Shown one piece after another: positions 8,849 through 17,350 of a DNA stretch of 32,101 bases. The DNA lies in the NCBI RefSeq assembly GCF_020055675.1, contig NZ_JAIPUS010000030.1, positions 1 to 32,101 on the forward strand, read 5' to 3'. Positions within the stretch are counted from its first letter, which is position 1. Each line of letters opens with the position of its first letter. Source of the DNA: Marivita sp. Lineage in GTDB: Bacteria; Pseudomonadota; Alphaproteobacteria; Rhodobacterales; Rhodobacteraceae. Made by a program: the position numbers and the translations under genes. The notes under the pieces were generated by a model, which worked only from the letters and a program-made list of their open reading frames with translations, was not told the DNA's origin and searched no databases.

Positions 8849-9367
8849 TCAACGCGTTACCTCAAGGCGGTCAAGTTGCCAGATGCTTCGAGAATAGTAC
8901 ACTTCCGACTGGAACTTCGGATCAGAATCATAGGGATAGACAATCCAGAGTGGCCCTTTCTCGCGGATCGACATGGGTTTGCCGTTTCGTTCAAAGGCGA
9001 GCAGGGCGTGATCATCCGAGGCATCGGCCCGAGGGACCTCGACGGCGTAATCATTGAGCGCGGTGGCCGTCAGATCACCGCCACCGGCGCCCACAGCCTC
9101 GACCAGATCGACGAGCGCGACGCCGGTAAAGGTCTGCACGCCCTCTGTCCAGATCGTCGTCGTCGTGATCGACGTTTTGTCAAACTCTTCGAGCATCTCC
9201 CGATCGAAATGCGCCTCGGCCCCGACATTGCTGTGGGTGATGTCGCCGCTTATGCGCAACAGCACGGGTCCTTCGGGTGCTGCCAGCGGATTGGCCGTGG
9301 CCGCGACACCCCACAAGATTGACATCGTGAGGAGTGCACCGGTCACTGCGTTATGCAAGCCCGTCAT
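8849..9367 (-). CDS. periplasmic protein with molybdopterin-oxidoreductase-like fold, no cysteine (probable sensor partner)
   Basis: A 172-residue protein with a signal peptide (hydrophobic stretch to about residue 22, cleavage near ATA-NP at 25). The mature part ('LRISGDI', 'GVALVDLVEAVGA', 'ALNDYAVEVP', 'KGPLWIVYPYD', 'WQLDRLEV') resembles the sulfite-oxidase-type molybdopterin-binding fold in stripped-down form. There is no cysteine anywhere, so the Mo-ligating cysteine of that family is missing and catalysis of that kind is unlikely. It is first in an operon with the hybrid kinase, which suggests it binds a periplasmic ligand or otherwise modulates the kinase. ATG at 9367 follows AAAAGG at about 9 bases. 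The fold assignment is moderately sure; the sensor role is inference. Confidence 0.75.
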   Translation of the reverse strand: MTGLHNAVTGALLTMSILWGVAATANPLAAPEGPVLLRISGDITHSNVGAEAHFDREMLEEFDKTSITTTTIWTEGVQTFTGVALVDLVEAVGAGGGDLTATALNDYAVEVPRADASDDHALLAFERNGKPMSIREKGPLWIVYPYDSDPKFQSEVYYSRSIWQLDRLEVTR

Positions 9368-9400
9368 TTTATTTACCTTTTCTCGTTAACACACTCAGAG

Positions 9401-9415
9401 GTTGCACCGTTGCAC
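9401..9415 (+). repeat. tandem GTTGCAC direct repeat upstream of the sensor operon
   Basis: GTTGCAC occurs twice with one base between (9401-9407 and 9409-9415) in the untranslated leader of the kinase operon. It may be a regulator half-site pair or chance; nothing else supports a function. Confidence 0.25.
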
Positions 9416-9445
9416 GAAACGTCCATTCTGTCGCTGGTTCTGCGG

Positions 9446-9460
9446 TATAGTACACCTATA
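9446..9460. promoter_or_regulatory. palindrome TATAG-N5-CTATA overlapping the sensor-operon -10 element
   Basis: A perfect 5+5 inverted repeat with a 5-base centre (TACAC) lies inside the AT-rich divergent intergenic region between the kinase operon and the response regulator. It covers the proposed minus-strand -10 hexamer (9455-9460), so a protein bound there would block that promoter. The response regulator at 9668 is the natural candidate, but this is untested. Confidence 0.4.
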
Positions 9461-9483
9461 CTTTTGGATAGTTTAATTATCAA
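9455..9483 (-). promoter_or_regulatory. sigma70-type promoter of the periplasmic-sensor/kinase operon
   Basis: On the minus strand TTGATA (9478-9483) and TATAGG (9455-9460) are separated by exactly 17 bases, matching housekeeping-sigma consensus at 5 of 6 and 4 of 6 positions. They lie about 90 bases before the ATG at 9367. No equally good pair was found for the plus-strand response regulator in the same 300-base gap. Confidence 0.5.
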
Positions 9484-9667
9484 ATGGGACAAGTGGCACA
9501 TCTCTTGCGACAATGCGCGTCTGAAGGAAATTTCTTAACTTTGTCCAAAGATTGCCACCATTGACCAATAGTGAGGCTGCACAATCCCGCCGAACGGCTC
9601 GACCTGCCTGATGTCCCGTAAGGCGGCGCAAAAGGCAGCTTGTAAAGATTGAATTGAGGTCAACGTA

Positions 9668-10270
9668 ATGCGCATCCTTGTGGCTGACGATCACGATCTG
9701 GTCCGAGAGACCATCGCGGCCTTCCTGATCGGGGAGGATATCGACGAAGTCCGTTGCGTGGCGACGCTTGACGAAGCGATTACCGCGACAGAGGAAAGCG
9801 GAAGTTTCGACCTTGTTCTGCTCGACTACCACATGCCGGGGATGCGTGGACTCGAAGGTCTGGCCCGGATGAAAACGGTAAATGCGGGCCAGCCCGTCGC
9901 GATCCTGTCCGGCACGGCAAGCCGAGACGTCGCCGATACCGCGCTGAAGGCCGGGGCGCAGGGCTTCATTCCCAAGACGCTTGGAGCCCGGTCCTTGCTG
10001 ACGGCGGCCCGGTTCATGGCGGCCGGCGAGATCTTCGCGCCTTTCGACTTCATGAACCAGGCGGACGAGTGCGACGGGGTGTCTCTTTCGCCGCGCGAAC
10101 GCGCCGTGCTGCGCGGCATCTGCGAGGCGAAGTCGAACAAGGAAATCGCCCGCGACTGCGACCTTCAGGAGGTCACGGTCAAGCTGCATGTCAAGACATT
10201 GAGCCGGAAGCTGGGTGCGCGCAACCGGACCCACGCGGCCATGATCGCCAGAGACCGTGGACTGGCCTGA
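9668..10270 (+). CDS. NarL/LuxR-family response regulator (REC-HTH)
   Basis: A 200-residue DNA-binding regulator. The receiver domain has Asp7/Asp8, phospho-acceptor Asp53 in 'LLDYHMPG', Ser81 and Lys103. The LuxR-type helix-turn-helix occupies about 138-200 ('LSPRERAVLRGICEAKSNKEIA', 'VKLHVKTLSRKLGARNRT'). GAGGT stands 7 bases before the ATG. It is divergent from the sensor-kinase operon, whose HPt domain is its likely phosphodonor, and its stop is only 19 bases before the first polysaccharide gene. This makes it the probable activator or repressor of the polysaccharide genes and possibly of its own and the kinase's promoters. Family assignment is sure; pairing and targets are inferred from position. 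Confidence 0.93.
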   Translation: MRILVADDHDLVRETIAAFLIGEDIDEVRCVATLDEAITATEESGSFDLVLLDYHMPGMRGLEGLARMKTVNAGQPVAILSGTASRDVADTALKAGAQGFIPKTLGARSLLTAARFMAAGEIFAPFDFMNQADECDGVSLSPRERAVLRGICEAKSNKEIARDCDLQEVTVKLHVKTLSRKLGARNRTHAAMIARDRGLA

Positions 10271-10289
10271 GCGGCCTTCCGGAGCACAG

Positions 10290-13200
10290 ATGGAGCCGTC
10301 CATTCCGACATGGTCGGGGGTCCGTCTGTTCGTGCCGGCGCTGACGCAGGAACCGGTCCAGGAGGGGCTGCGCCTGCTGTCGATGGCATTGATGCTTGCC
10401 GTACTCTATCACGGTGCGCTGCTGCCCTACACGCATGGCAACACCTACGACGCCTTCATCCACATGTTCTTTGCGGACAGCTATAATCGCAGCTGGTTCG
10501 ACGTGTGGGAACCGCGCTGGTACACGGGTTTTGCAACGACATCCTATCCGCCCGGCACGCATATGGCCCAGGCGGCGCTGATGAACATCATGCCGTTGCG
10601 CGCGGCGTTCATCGTCGTTCAGCTTGGTGGGCTCGTTCTGCTGACTGTCGGGGTCTACCGCTTTTCGCGGCTGTGGGTCGGGGACCGTGCCTCGGGCTAT
10701 GCCGCGCTGATGCTGGTGCTGGCGTCGTCGGTTTCCGAGACAGTCCACCTGTTCGGCCAACTGCCGACGATCTGTTCGCTCGGGCTGTTCCTGAATGGTT
10801 TGCCCTGGGTTTTTCGCTGGATCGCGCGGGGTGGCTACGGCAATCTTTTCGCGGCAACGGCCTTGGCCGCCGCCACCACCGCCGCGCATCATGTCACGAC
10901 GATTTTCGGCGGCGTATTGTTCGTCTTTCCGCTCGCGCTGCATGCCTGGGTCATTTACCTGCGGTCCTGCAAAACGACTGGACGCCCGTGGTGGCGGCGC
11001 CTGTCGATCTGGTTGCAACCTGTCGGGCGCGGCCTGGTTCTGGGTGTGTTGATGGTGGGCGCAATGGTGTTGACCGTGTTTCCCTACTGGGCCTGGTCGG
11101 TCAGCGATCCAATCACTCAGGTATCGATCCCGCATGGATCGCGAGAAAGCTTTATCGAGCGTCCGGACCTTGGATTTGTCTTCTTCGTGCTGCCCTGGGG
11201 CCTTGCGCTGCTGTTCTTGCCGTATGTGCTCTTCAAGACCTTGACCACCCGGCTCTGGCCGCTTGGTGGGGCGGTATTTTTCTGCTTCGTGCTGGGCACG
11301 GGCGGCACGACTCCGGTGCCGCGCGCGATTCTGGGCGGGGCGTTCGATATTCTCACCCTCGACAGGTTCACCTTTTGGGCAACCATCCTCATCCTGCCCT
11401 TTCTCGGACTGATGCTGGACAGCCTGCTGCATGGCCGGTCGCGGCGTATCCTGCGCGAGGCGCTTGGTGCCTTGCTGCATCGCGGCATTGTGGCAAGCCT
11501 GTTTCTGGGCTTTGTTGCCATGTCGATGCTGGCGGCCATTCTGCCATCGTTCCGGCCGACACAGCCTGACTTCATTGATCCCGCGCCCATCGTCCAGTTT
11601 CTCGACTCCGACCAGCATTACCGCTGGCGCTACCTGACGCTCGGGTTCGGCGACCAATTCGCGTATCTCTCGGCCCAGACCACGGCGCTGTCGGTTGATG
11701 GCAACTATCATTCCGCGCGGCGTCTGCCGGATCTCACGCGCTACTCGGTCGAGCGGCTCGAGAACGCGAAATACCTGGGTGTTCCCGGTCTTGGATCGCT
11801 CCGTCAGTTTCTGGTCAACGCCGAGCGGTACAATCTGAAATATGTCTTTGCCAATGACGCTTTCTACGATCCGCTCTTGTGGTTTTCGGGATGGTCTCCG
11901 CTGAACCGTCTGCAGAACGGCGTGGTGGTCTGGGAACGGCCCGACATGCCGCCGCTGCCGCGCCACCAGCCTCGGCGGTCGTTTTCCGTTGCACAGCAGA
12001 TGATGTGGGGCATCCTGCCGCCTGTTGCGCTGACTGTCGGGCTGGTCATTCTGCTTGCCGCAGCTGTGGCAAGCGTGCGCAGCGCGCGTCCGGCGGATGT
12101 GCCGCCCATGGCGATGGCCGACAGCTATCCCGATCCTGCGCGGGTGCGTGTGCTGGTTGTTGGGCTGCTCGCACTGGCCGTCTGTGCGGTGGCGGCCATC
12201 AGCGCGCGCACCGTGATCGAGATGCGCAAACCTTTGTCTCCCGAGAGCGTCATCGCCCGGTATTTCGGCCATCTCGACTTCCGGCGGTTCGAGGATGCGC
12301 ATGGTATGCTCGACCCCGTCACGCGCGCCAATCTCGAGGACTCGCTTTTTGCCTGGCGCTGGCGCGGTGGGCTGATCGCTTCTTATGGCAAGCTCGACGG
12401 TCTCAGGATCATCACGCTTGACGTGCAGGGTGATCTGGCGGACGCGGTGGTCGAACTTGATTGGCTGACCGCATTGGAACTGGTGCCGGAAAGACGCGAG
12501 GTCCGGCTGGTGCAGCGGGAGGGCCAATGGTTCGTCATCCCCGAAGACCTGAGGCCGTGGCAAACGCCCGAACGGCTGTTACGTGCGCCTCAGGTCGCCT
12601 GGACGACGATGGGGCGACGTCAGCCGCTGCCGGATAGCGACCTGCACCGCGATCAGCTGGACAGGCCGCGCATCGTCGTCAACGGCGCCAACCTGGTACG
12701 TCTGGACGGTCTGCTTTCGGTTGTCGGGCAGGTCACGAATGCCGACGCGGATCCCGCCCATGTCACGCTTCATGCCGATGCACTGGCCAATGGTGTGAGC
12801 CAGTCCCGCCAAGCGGCAGGAACGATTGCCGCGCATCGTTTGCGCCCGGCCGAAAGCGCCGGGTTCCGCGTGACGTTCGAAAATGTCCTGTCGCTTGAGG
12901 ATGCAGAGGCGCAGGGCGGGTTTGATCCGACCTCGTTCATTCCGCCGGAATTCGACACGCGCCCCGATGGGGCCGCAATCGACGTGCGCACTGTGGTGCG
13001 CACGGATGGGCATTATCGCGGCATCGCCCTTACGGGGCTCGATTTCGAAAAAACAGCCCAAGGGCTTGTTCTTGAGGGTCTTGCCAGCAACACCGGAATC
13101 GAAACCTCGACCATCTCGTCGGTGCAGGTTCTGCTTTATGACATGGATGGCCGGCCGGTCTGGGCCGAAACCGGGTTTCTGCGCGGCAACCTGTACCCGG

Positions 13201-13418
13201 GGCAGAGCGAGCCGTTTCAAGTGGCCGTGCCGGAGTGCGATCAGATCGAGATCGTGGCGGCGATCCCGCCCGAGACGATCATTGCGAATGGCGGAAGCCA
13301 GTACGCCGATCTCGATCCACCGGGTGCCGCCACGGCAACCTGGCCGCTTTCTGGCCTTGGCGGATGTTTATCTGCGCGCCTGCATGTTTCGACCATGACC
13401 TATGCCCCGCTGGATTGA
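10290..13418 (+). CDS. GT-C-like polytopic membrane protein (PTPS-related/YfhO-like) with long C-terminal soluble region
   Basis: A 1042-residue membrane protein. About a dozen hydrophobic segments lie between residues 28 and 640, with an acidic first outer loop ('TYDAFIHMF', Asp54 and His58, then 'WEPRWYTGF' and 'SYPPGTHMAQ'). This pattern is characteristic of the 6-pyruvoyl-tetrahydropterin-synthase-related/YfhO-type GT-C membrane proteins, where such an Asp is the catalytic site of glycosyltransferases using polyprenyl-phosphate sugars. After the last membrane segment come an NTF2-like stretch (about 650-757) and a beta-rich tail (about 770-1042) in which I see two FxLYD-like beta-sandwich repeats ('VVGQVTN...', 'LEGLASN...'). 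The ATG at 10290 has GGAG 5 bases upstream; the in-frame ATG at 10257 lies inside the regulator gene. It could be a transferase or a polymerase; the exact reaction is unknown. Confidence 0.75.
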   Translation: MEPSIPTWSGVRLFVPALTQEPVQEGLRLLSMALMLAVLYHGALLPYTHGNTYDAFIHMFFADSYNRSWFDVWEPRWYTGFATTSYPPGTHMAQAALMNIMPLRAAFIVVQLGGLVLLTVGVYRFSRLWVGDRASGYAALMLVLASSVSETVHLFGQLPTICSLGLFLNGLPWVFRWIARGGYGNLFAATALAAATTAAHHVTTIFGGVLFVFPLALHAWVIYLRSCKTTGRPWWRRLSIWLQPVGRGLVLGVLMVGAMVLTVFPYWAWSVSDPITQVSIPHGSRESFIERPDLGFVFFVLPWGLALLFLPYVLFKTLTTRLWPLGGAVFFCFVLGTGGTTPVPRAILGGAFDILTLDRFTFWATILILPFLGLMLDSLLHGRSRRILREALGALLHRGIVASLFLGFVAMSMLAAILPSFRPTQPDFIDPAPIVQFLDSDQHYRWRYLTLGFGDQFAYLSAQTTALSVDGNYHSARRLPDLTRYSVERLENAKYLGVPGLGSLRQFLVNAERYNLKYVFANDAFYDPLLWFSGWSPLNRLQNGVVVWERPDMPPLPRHQPRRSFSVAQQMMWGILPPVALTVGLVILLAAAVASVRSARPADVPPMAMADSYPDPARVRVLVVGLLALAVCAVAAISARTVIEMRKPLSPESVIARYFGHLDFRRFEDAHGMLDPVTRANLEDSLFAWRWRGGLIASYGKLDGLRIITLDVQGDLADAVVELDWLTALELVPERREVRLVQREGQWFVIPEDLRPWQTPERLLRAPQVAWTTMGRRQPLPDSDLHRDQLDRPRIVVNGANLVRLDGLLSVVGQVTNADADPAHVTLHADALANGVSQSRQAAGTIAAHRLRPAESAGFRVTFENVLSLEDAEAQGGFDPTSFIPPEFDTRPDGAAIDVRTVVRTDGHYRGIALTGLDFEKTAQGLVLEGLASNTGIETSTISSVQVLLYDMDGRPVWAETGFLRGNLYPGQSEPFQVAVPECDQIEIVAAIPPETIIANGGSQYADLDPPGAATATWPLSGLGGCLSARLHVSTMTYAPLD

Positions 13419-13428
13419 GGAGACCAAC

Positions 13429-14493
13429 ATGCCGCTCAATGTGTTTCGGTGCATTTTCCTTGGTGGGCTTCTCGGGGCCGCGCCAGTTGCTGCTGATAGC
13501 GCCTGGCAGGCGGACGCCTTCGGGCTTTACCGGTCTGGAACCGACGCTGCGCGCGACCGATGGTCCGGGCTTCGCAATGGCGCAAACACGTTCCTGCAGG
13601 CGCCCGGCGCCTTGGAGCGCCTGCATTTCATTGCCGGGCCGAAAAGCGCCGTGGCCGGCAAGGACCGGGTGCATCTTGTCGTTCTTGGCTTTGACGCCGA
13701 TGGAAACCTGGTGGCAGACGGCACGCCCATCCGCATTGCGACGGGGCAGGGTGACCGGGTTACGCGCGACACCGCAGGTGGTATTGCCGATGTGCTGCAT
13801 CGCCCCTCGACTGTCGCCGGGACCTACGTCGCCGGGGCAGAGACCGACAAGGTCCAAAGCCTGCGAGCCACCTATCGCGTGACCGCCGACCTGGGCAGCA
13901 TCCAGCCGTGGATCGCCCCGCAGGACCCTGTCCTGCCGGAAACACTGGCGGACATCCGGCTGCCTGACCTTGTGGACCGATATGGCAATCCGGCCGAAGA
14001 CGGCATCGGACTTAGCGTGTGGCTGACCGACAGTCGCGGACAAGGCGCCCGTCTGACCGGGGAGGCGACGGGAGGCGCAGGATTGGCACAGTTCATCGTG
14101 CGTGACATGACGGGCGGGCTGGATGCGCAGGCCTTTCTCGGAGGTGTCCCCAGTGAACATCGCGCGGTTGAAAGCCTGCCGCTGCGGCCGGATGGACCGC
14201 CTTTGCTGCGCCAGGAACCAATGCCCGATATCGGCGCGATACGCCTGCTCGTCGGACCATTCCGCACGGCGGCGGGACATTTGATGGGCGATGGCGTCGC
14301 GGTGCGCTTGTCGGTGTCACGGGACGGGACCGCTGCGCGGGTTCATGACACTTGGGTGCGCGACGGCATGGCCGAGGCCTTGTTGCCCTGGCCTGCGGGA
14401 CAAACAATCGCGGTACGCGTCGAAAGCCCGCTGGGCGCGTTCGAGACCGAGCTTTCTGGTGCGCCGTCTCGGGATGGGAAGGTGCAACCATGA
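13429..14493 (+). CDS. secreted protein of unknown function in the polysaccharide locus
   Basis: A 354-residue protein with a signal peptide (MPLNVFRCIFLGGLLGAAPVAA, cleavage near residue 22). The mature part has no membrane segment and is rich in predicted beta strands; stretches such as 'KDRVHLVVLGFDADGNLVADGTPIRIATG' split into alternating hydrophobic strands, and 'LPDLVDRYGNPAEDGIGLSVWLTDSRG' resembles bacterial Ig-like (invasin-type) repeats. I do not recognise a named family. ATG 13429 is chosen because GAGGAGA lies 5-11 bases upstream and the signal peptide begins there; an in-frame ATG at 13402 is inside the preceding gene. It starts 10 bases after that gene and overlaps the next by 4 bases (ATGA), so the three are translationally linked. 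A structural or scaffolding role in polymer handling is inference. Confidence 0.75.
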   Translation: MPLNVFRCIFLGGLLGAAPVAADSAWQADAFGLYRSGTDAARDRWSGLRNGANTFLQAPGALERLHFIAGPKSAVAGKDRVHLVVLGFDADGNLVADGTPIRIATGQGDRVTRDTAGGIADVLHRPSTVAGTYVAGAETDKVQSLRATYRVTADLGSIQPWIAPQDPVLPETLADIRLPDLVDRYGNPAEDGIGLSVWLTDSRGQGARLTGEATGGAGLAQFIVRDMTGGLDAQAFLGGVPSEHRAVESLPLRPDGPPLLRQEPMPDIGAIRLLVGPFRTAAGHLMGDGVAVRLSVSRDGTAARVHDTWVRDGMAEALLPWPAGQTIAVRVESPLGAFETELSGAPSRDGKVQP

Positions 14494-15992
14494 TGGGCTG
14501 GAAGACACTTGGCTTGGGTCTGGGGGTCGTGTTGGTATTCGTGGGTGCGCTGATGGCAACGGCGCGCGCCTTTGATGCCGCCGCCGAACGCGAGACACTC
14601 TATCGTTATCTCGACGACGTGCTCGACCCGGTCGCCGATACCGAATGGACCCATGATTGGGAACCTCCGCAGCGCGTGCTTGCGCGACCGATCACCAAAA
14701 ACGACGAGGTTATCCTTGGCGCCCGCATTGGCGAGGCCTGGTCTGCCTTCGGGGTTGCACAAAAGACCGGCGAGACAGCCATCCTTGCCGATTGGTTCGG
14801 CGGCGTGGCGCTGGAACGCGCGCAGCATGCGGCGGCCACGGCCCATGCCGATGAAACGCGGATGGCGATGCTGCGCCAGACGCTGAGACCGGAATTCCAT
14901 CATCTGGACGGATCGCTTGTCCAGCTTGGGTCAGAGACGCTCACGGTGCGCTATGCACCAGATCACTATGATCTTGCGCAGGATACGTTCCGCACCACCC
15001 TCCTGCGGCGGTCGACGGGGTGGCACGTGATCGGGCATGAGCGGCTTGCCAGTGCCCCTGTCGACCCGCCCGACGCGCCCGTGGCCCTCGAAGGAAAATT
15101 CGTGGGCGTGAACTACTATCCGGCTCAAACGCCCTGGTCCCTGTTCTGGCCGGGCTATGATGCGACGATCATCGCGGAAGACCTGCGTCTTGTTGTCGAT
15201 CTGGGCGGCAACGCAGTGCGGATGTTCCTGCCTGTCGACGATTTTGCGCCCGGATCCGACCTTGAGCGCAACTTGGCCAATCTTGGTGATTTCCTTCGTC
15301 AGGCAGAGGCCCTCGGGCTTCAGGTCATGCCGACGCTTTTCGACATGAAGGGCAATTACGATATCGCCACATGGGACGCAGATCTCGTGAAGCTCGATGC
15401 TGTGCTGCCGGTGCTTGCCGCCTCGCCGGCGGTAACGGTCATCGACATCAAGAACGAGCCCGATCTTGATTTCGAAACCCATGGAAAGGCCAATGTGCTT
15501 GCCTGGTTGCGCACGATGGCTGCCGAGATCAGGCGCGGTGCGCCGGGCATCCCCCTGACGGTGGGATGGGCCTCGGCCGAAGCAGCCGACCTTCTGGTGC
15601 CGCACCTCGAAGTGGTCAGCTATCACGATTATGCGCCCCTTGAAGGCACTGCCGACAGGCTCGCGGCGGTGCGCGCTGCGGCAGGTGACAAACCGGTTCT
15701 GGTGACCGAGATCGGCGCATCGGCCTGGTCGTTGACGCAGGATTTTCCGTCCTCGGATGCGGCACAGGCGCGGGATCTTGCAACACGGCTGGACGGATTG
15801 ACCGATGCGGATGGCGTCCTTCTGTGGACGCTGCATGATTTTCCCGACCCCGACAGCCGCGCGGTCGGATCTTCCCTCTGGGTCAGGGGACTCCAGGCCC
15901 GATACGGGATCTACGACGAGACGGGCAAGCCGCGCCCCCTGGCCGCAATCCTGCGCACCACTTTCGATAAAATTCTGAACGGAGAAAAGTGA
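14490..15992 (+). CDS. membrane-anchored glycoside hydrolase, clan GH-A (cellulase/GH5-like)
   Basis: 500 residues. An N-terminal hydrophobic segment (about 5-27) is an uncleaved anchor or a signal peptide. Residues 30-190 form an extra domain ending 'TTLLRRSTGWHVIGHERL', reminiscent of NTF2-like folds. A TIM-barrel hydrolase domain spans about 200-495. Probable acid/base Glu323 (IDIKNEPD) and nucleophile Glu407 (PVLVTEIGAS) fit clan GH-A retaining enzymes; 'VGVNYYP' at 205-211 and 'VVSYHDY' at 375-381 also fit. Polysaccharide loci often carry such a hydrolase to trim or release the polymer in the periplasm. It starts at the ATGA overlap with the previous gene (a second ATG follows at 14493). 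Family is secure at clan level; glycan specificity cannot be read. Confidence 0.85.
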   Translation: MMGWKTLGLGLGVVLVFVGALMATARAFDAAAERETLYRYLDDVLDPVADTEWTHDWEPPQRVLARPITKNDEVILGARIGEAWSAFGVAQKTGETAILADWFGGVALERAQHAAATAHADETRMAMLRQTLRPEFHHLDGSLVQLGSETLTVRYAPDHYDLAQDTFRTTLLRRSTGWHVIGHERLASAPVDPPDAPVALEGKFVGVNYYPAQTPWSLFWPGYDATIIAEDLRLVVDLGGNAVRMFLPVDDFAPGSDLERNLANLGDFLRQAEALGLQVMPTLFDMKGNYDIATWDADLVKLDAVLPVLAASPAVTVIDIKNEPDLDFETHGKANVLAWLRTMAAEIRRGAPGIPLTVGWASAEAADLLVPHLEVVSYHDYAPLEGTADRLAAVRAAAGDKPVLVTEIGASAWSLTQDFPSSDAAQARDLATRLDGLTDADGVLLWTLHDFPDPDSRAVGSSLWVRGLQARYGIYDETGKPRPLAAILRTTFDKILNGEK

Positions 15993-17236
15993 TGGCACGC
16001 ATGCTGAAACTGGCCCTCGTCTCGGCCTTCCCGCCGGGACGTCAGAGCCTTAATGAATACGGATGGCACCTTGCCCACGCGTTGGCCGAACGGCCGGATG
16101 TGGCCGAGGTGGTCATCATCGCCGACATCCTTGACGATCCGAAGCCCGAAGCCAGCCTGCCGGCCAAGATCCGTGTCGAGCGGGTCTGGCGCTTCAACCG
16201 GGTCGGCACGGTGGCGACCTTGCTTGGGGCGTTGCGCCGCGTGCGGCCCGACGGGGTGATCTACAATCTGCAGATGGCCAGCTTTGGCGACCGCGAGCTG
16301 TCTGCCGCTCTGGGCCTGTTCGCTCCGATGTTGTCGCGTGCGATGGGCCTGCCGAGCGGCGTGATTGCCCATAATCTCGTGGCGGGCGTCGATCTCGAGA
16401 ACACCACGCTGCGCGGCAAGCGGCTGCGACAGGCCGTGGTGCGCATGGGCGCGCGCGTCGTGACAGGTGCGCTGTGCCGCGCGTCCTATGTCACGGTAAC
16501 GCTGCAGAGCTACGCCACCCACCTTGCAGCAGCTTATCCGCGTGCCCGAACGGCGCTGGTCCCGCATGGCACCTTCGATACAGACCAGCGCGCCTGGGTC
16601 GATCTTGAAACCCGGCCGCGACGCATCGTGACCATGGGCAAGTTTGGCACCTACAAGCGGCTCGAGACGCTGCTCGCGGCGTTTGACCGTCTGCGCAGCG
16701 ATCCCGGTTTTGCCGATTACGAGCTGGTGATCGGCGGGTCGGATCACCCTGCCACCCCGGGCTACATGGACGATCTCAAGTCCGCGCGGGCGGATGATCC
16801 GGGTGTCGTCTTCGCGGGCTATGTCGCAGAAGAAGATGTGCCCGGCTTTTTCGAATCCGCGCGGCTTTCGGTCTTCGACTACGAGACGACCACGGGCAGT
16901 TCCGGTGTTCTGCACCAGACGGCCAGCTATGGCGCGGTCCCCGTCTTTCCCCGGATCGGCGATTTCGTCGATGTCTGCGAAGATGAAGGGCTTGGCGGCT
17001 ACCATTATGCGCCGGGCAGCGTCGAGGGCATGGCCGAGGCAATGGCCCGACCGCTGGCCAATCCTGCCACTGCCGAAGCGCTGGCCCGTGCCAATCGCGA
17101 CGCGGCCGAGGACCTGCCGATCTCGGATGTTGTCGGATGGCATGTGGATCGGCTGCGCGCGCTGGTGGAGGGCGCAAAGCTGTCTGACATCACTCTGCCG
17201 GGACACCGGGGCGGGCAAGCAGGCAAGGTCGCGTAG
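15992..17236 (+). CDS. glycosyltransferase family 4 (GT-B fold)
   Basis: A 414-residue cytoplasmic transferase. The N-terminal Rossmann half begins 'LALVSAFPPGRQSLNEYGWHLA' and the C-terminal donor-binding half has 'GKFGTYKRLETLLAAF' (216-231) with Lys217 and Lys222, plus 'FDYETTTGSSGVLHQTASYGAVPV' around Glu298, an EX7E-like region of GT4 enzymes. It should transfer a nucleotide-activated sugar to a growing lipid-linked or polysaccharide acceptor; sugar identity is unknown. The ATG at 15992 shares one base with the previous stop and has GGAGA 6 bases upstream. A GTG at 15989 would add one residue. It is the last gene before a strong terminator at 17301. Confidence 0.88.
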   Translation: MARMLKLALVSAFPPGRQSLNEYGWHLAHALAERPDVAEVVIIADILDDPKPEASLPAKIRVERVWRFNRVGTVATLLGALRRVRPDGVIYNLQMASFGDRELSAALGLFAPMLSRAMGLPSGVIAHNLVAGVDLENTTLRGKRLRQAVVRMGARVVTGALCRASYVTVTLQSYATHLAAAYPRARTALVPHGTFDTDQRAWVDLETRPRRIVTMGKFGTYKRLETLLAAFDRLRSDPGFADYELVIGGSDHPATPGYMDDLKSARADDPGVVFAGYVAEEDVPGFFESARLSVFDYETTTGSSGVLHQTASYGAVPVFPRIGDFVDVCEDEGLGGYHYAPGSVEGMAEAMARPLANPATAEALARANRDAAEDLPISDVVGWHVDRLRALVEGAKLSDITLPGHRGGQAGKVA

Positions 17237-17300
17237 CGCGCCTCCCGCAGGCCATCACGCCCGGCAACGCACCGCATCAAAGACCGGACGATCGTCTGGG

Positions 17301-17350
17301 AAACGGCGCTCATTCAAAGGGGGAATCCCCGGCGATCGGGCGCCGTTTTT
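17301..17350 (+). terminator. rho-independent terminator with nested hairpin
   Basis: A perfect 9-base stem (AAACGGCGC at 17301-17309 with GCGCCGTTT at 17340-17348) encloses a second hairpin (GGGG AAT CCCC, 17320-17330), and the stem runs into five Ts. It lies 64 bases after the GT4 stop and divides the polysaccharide locus into two transcription units, unless read-through is regulated. Confidence 0.8.

Noticed and set aside
10191-12563. 790-codon open frame on the minus strand opposite the GT-C gene
   Set aside because: Rich in Arg, Gln, His and Pro with no domain or signal; typical antisense shadow of a GC-rich gene that has clear motifs on the plus strand.
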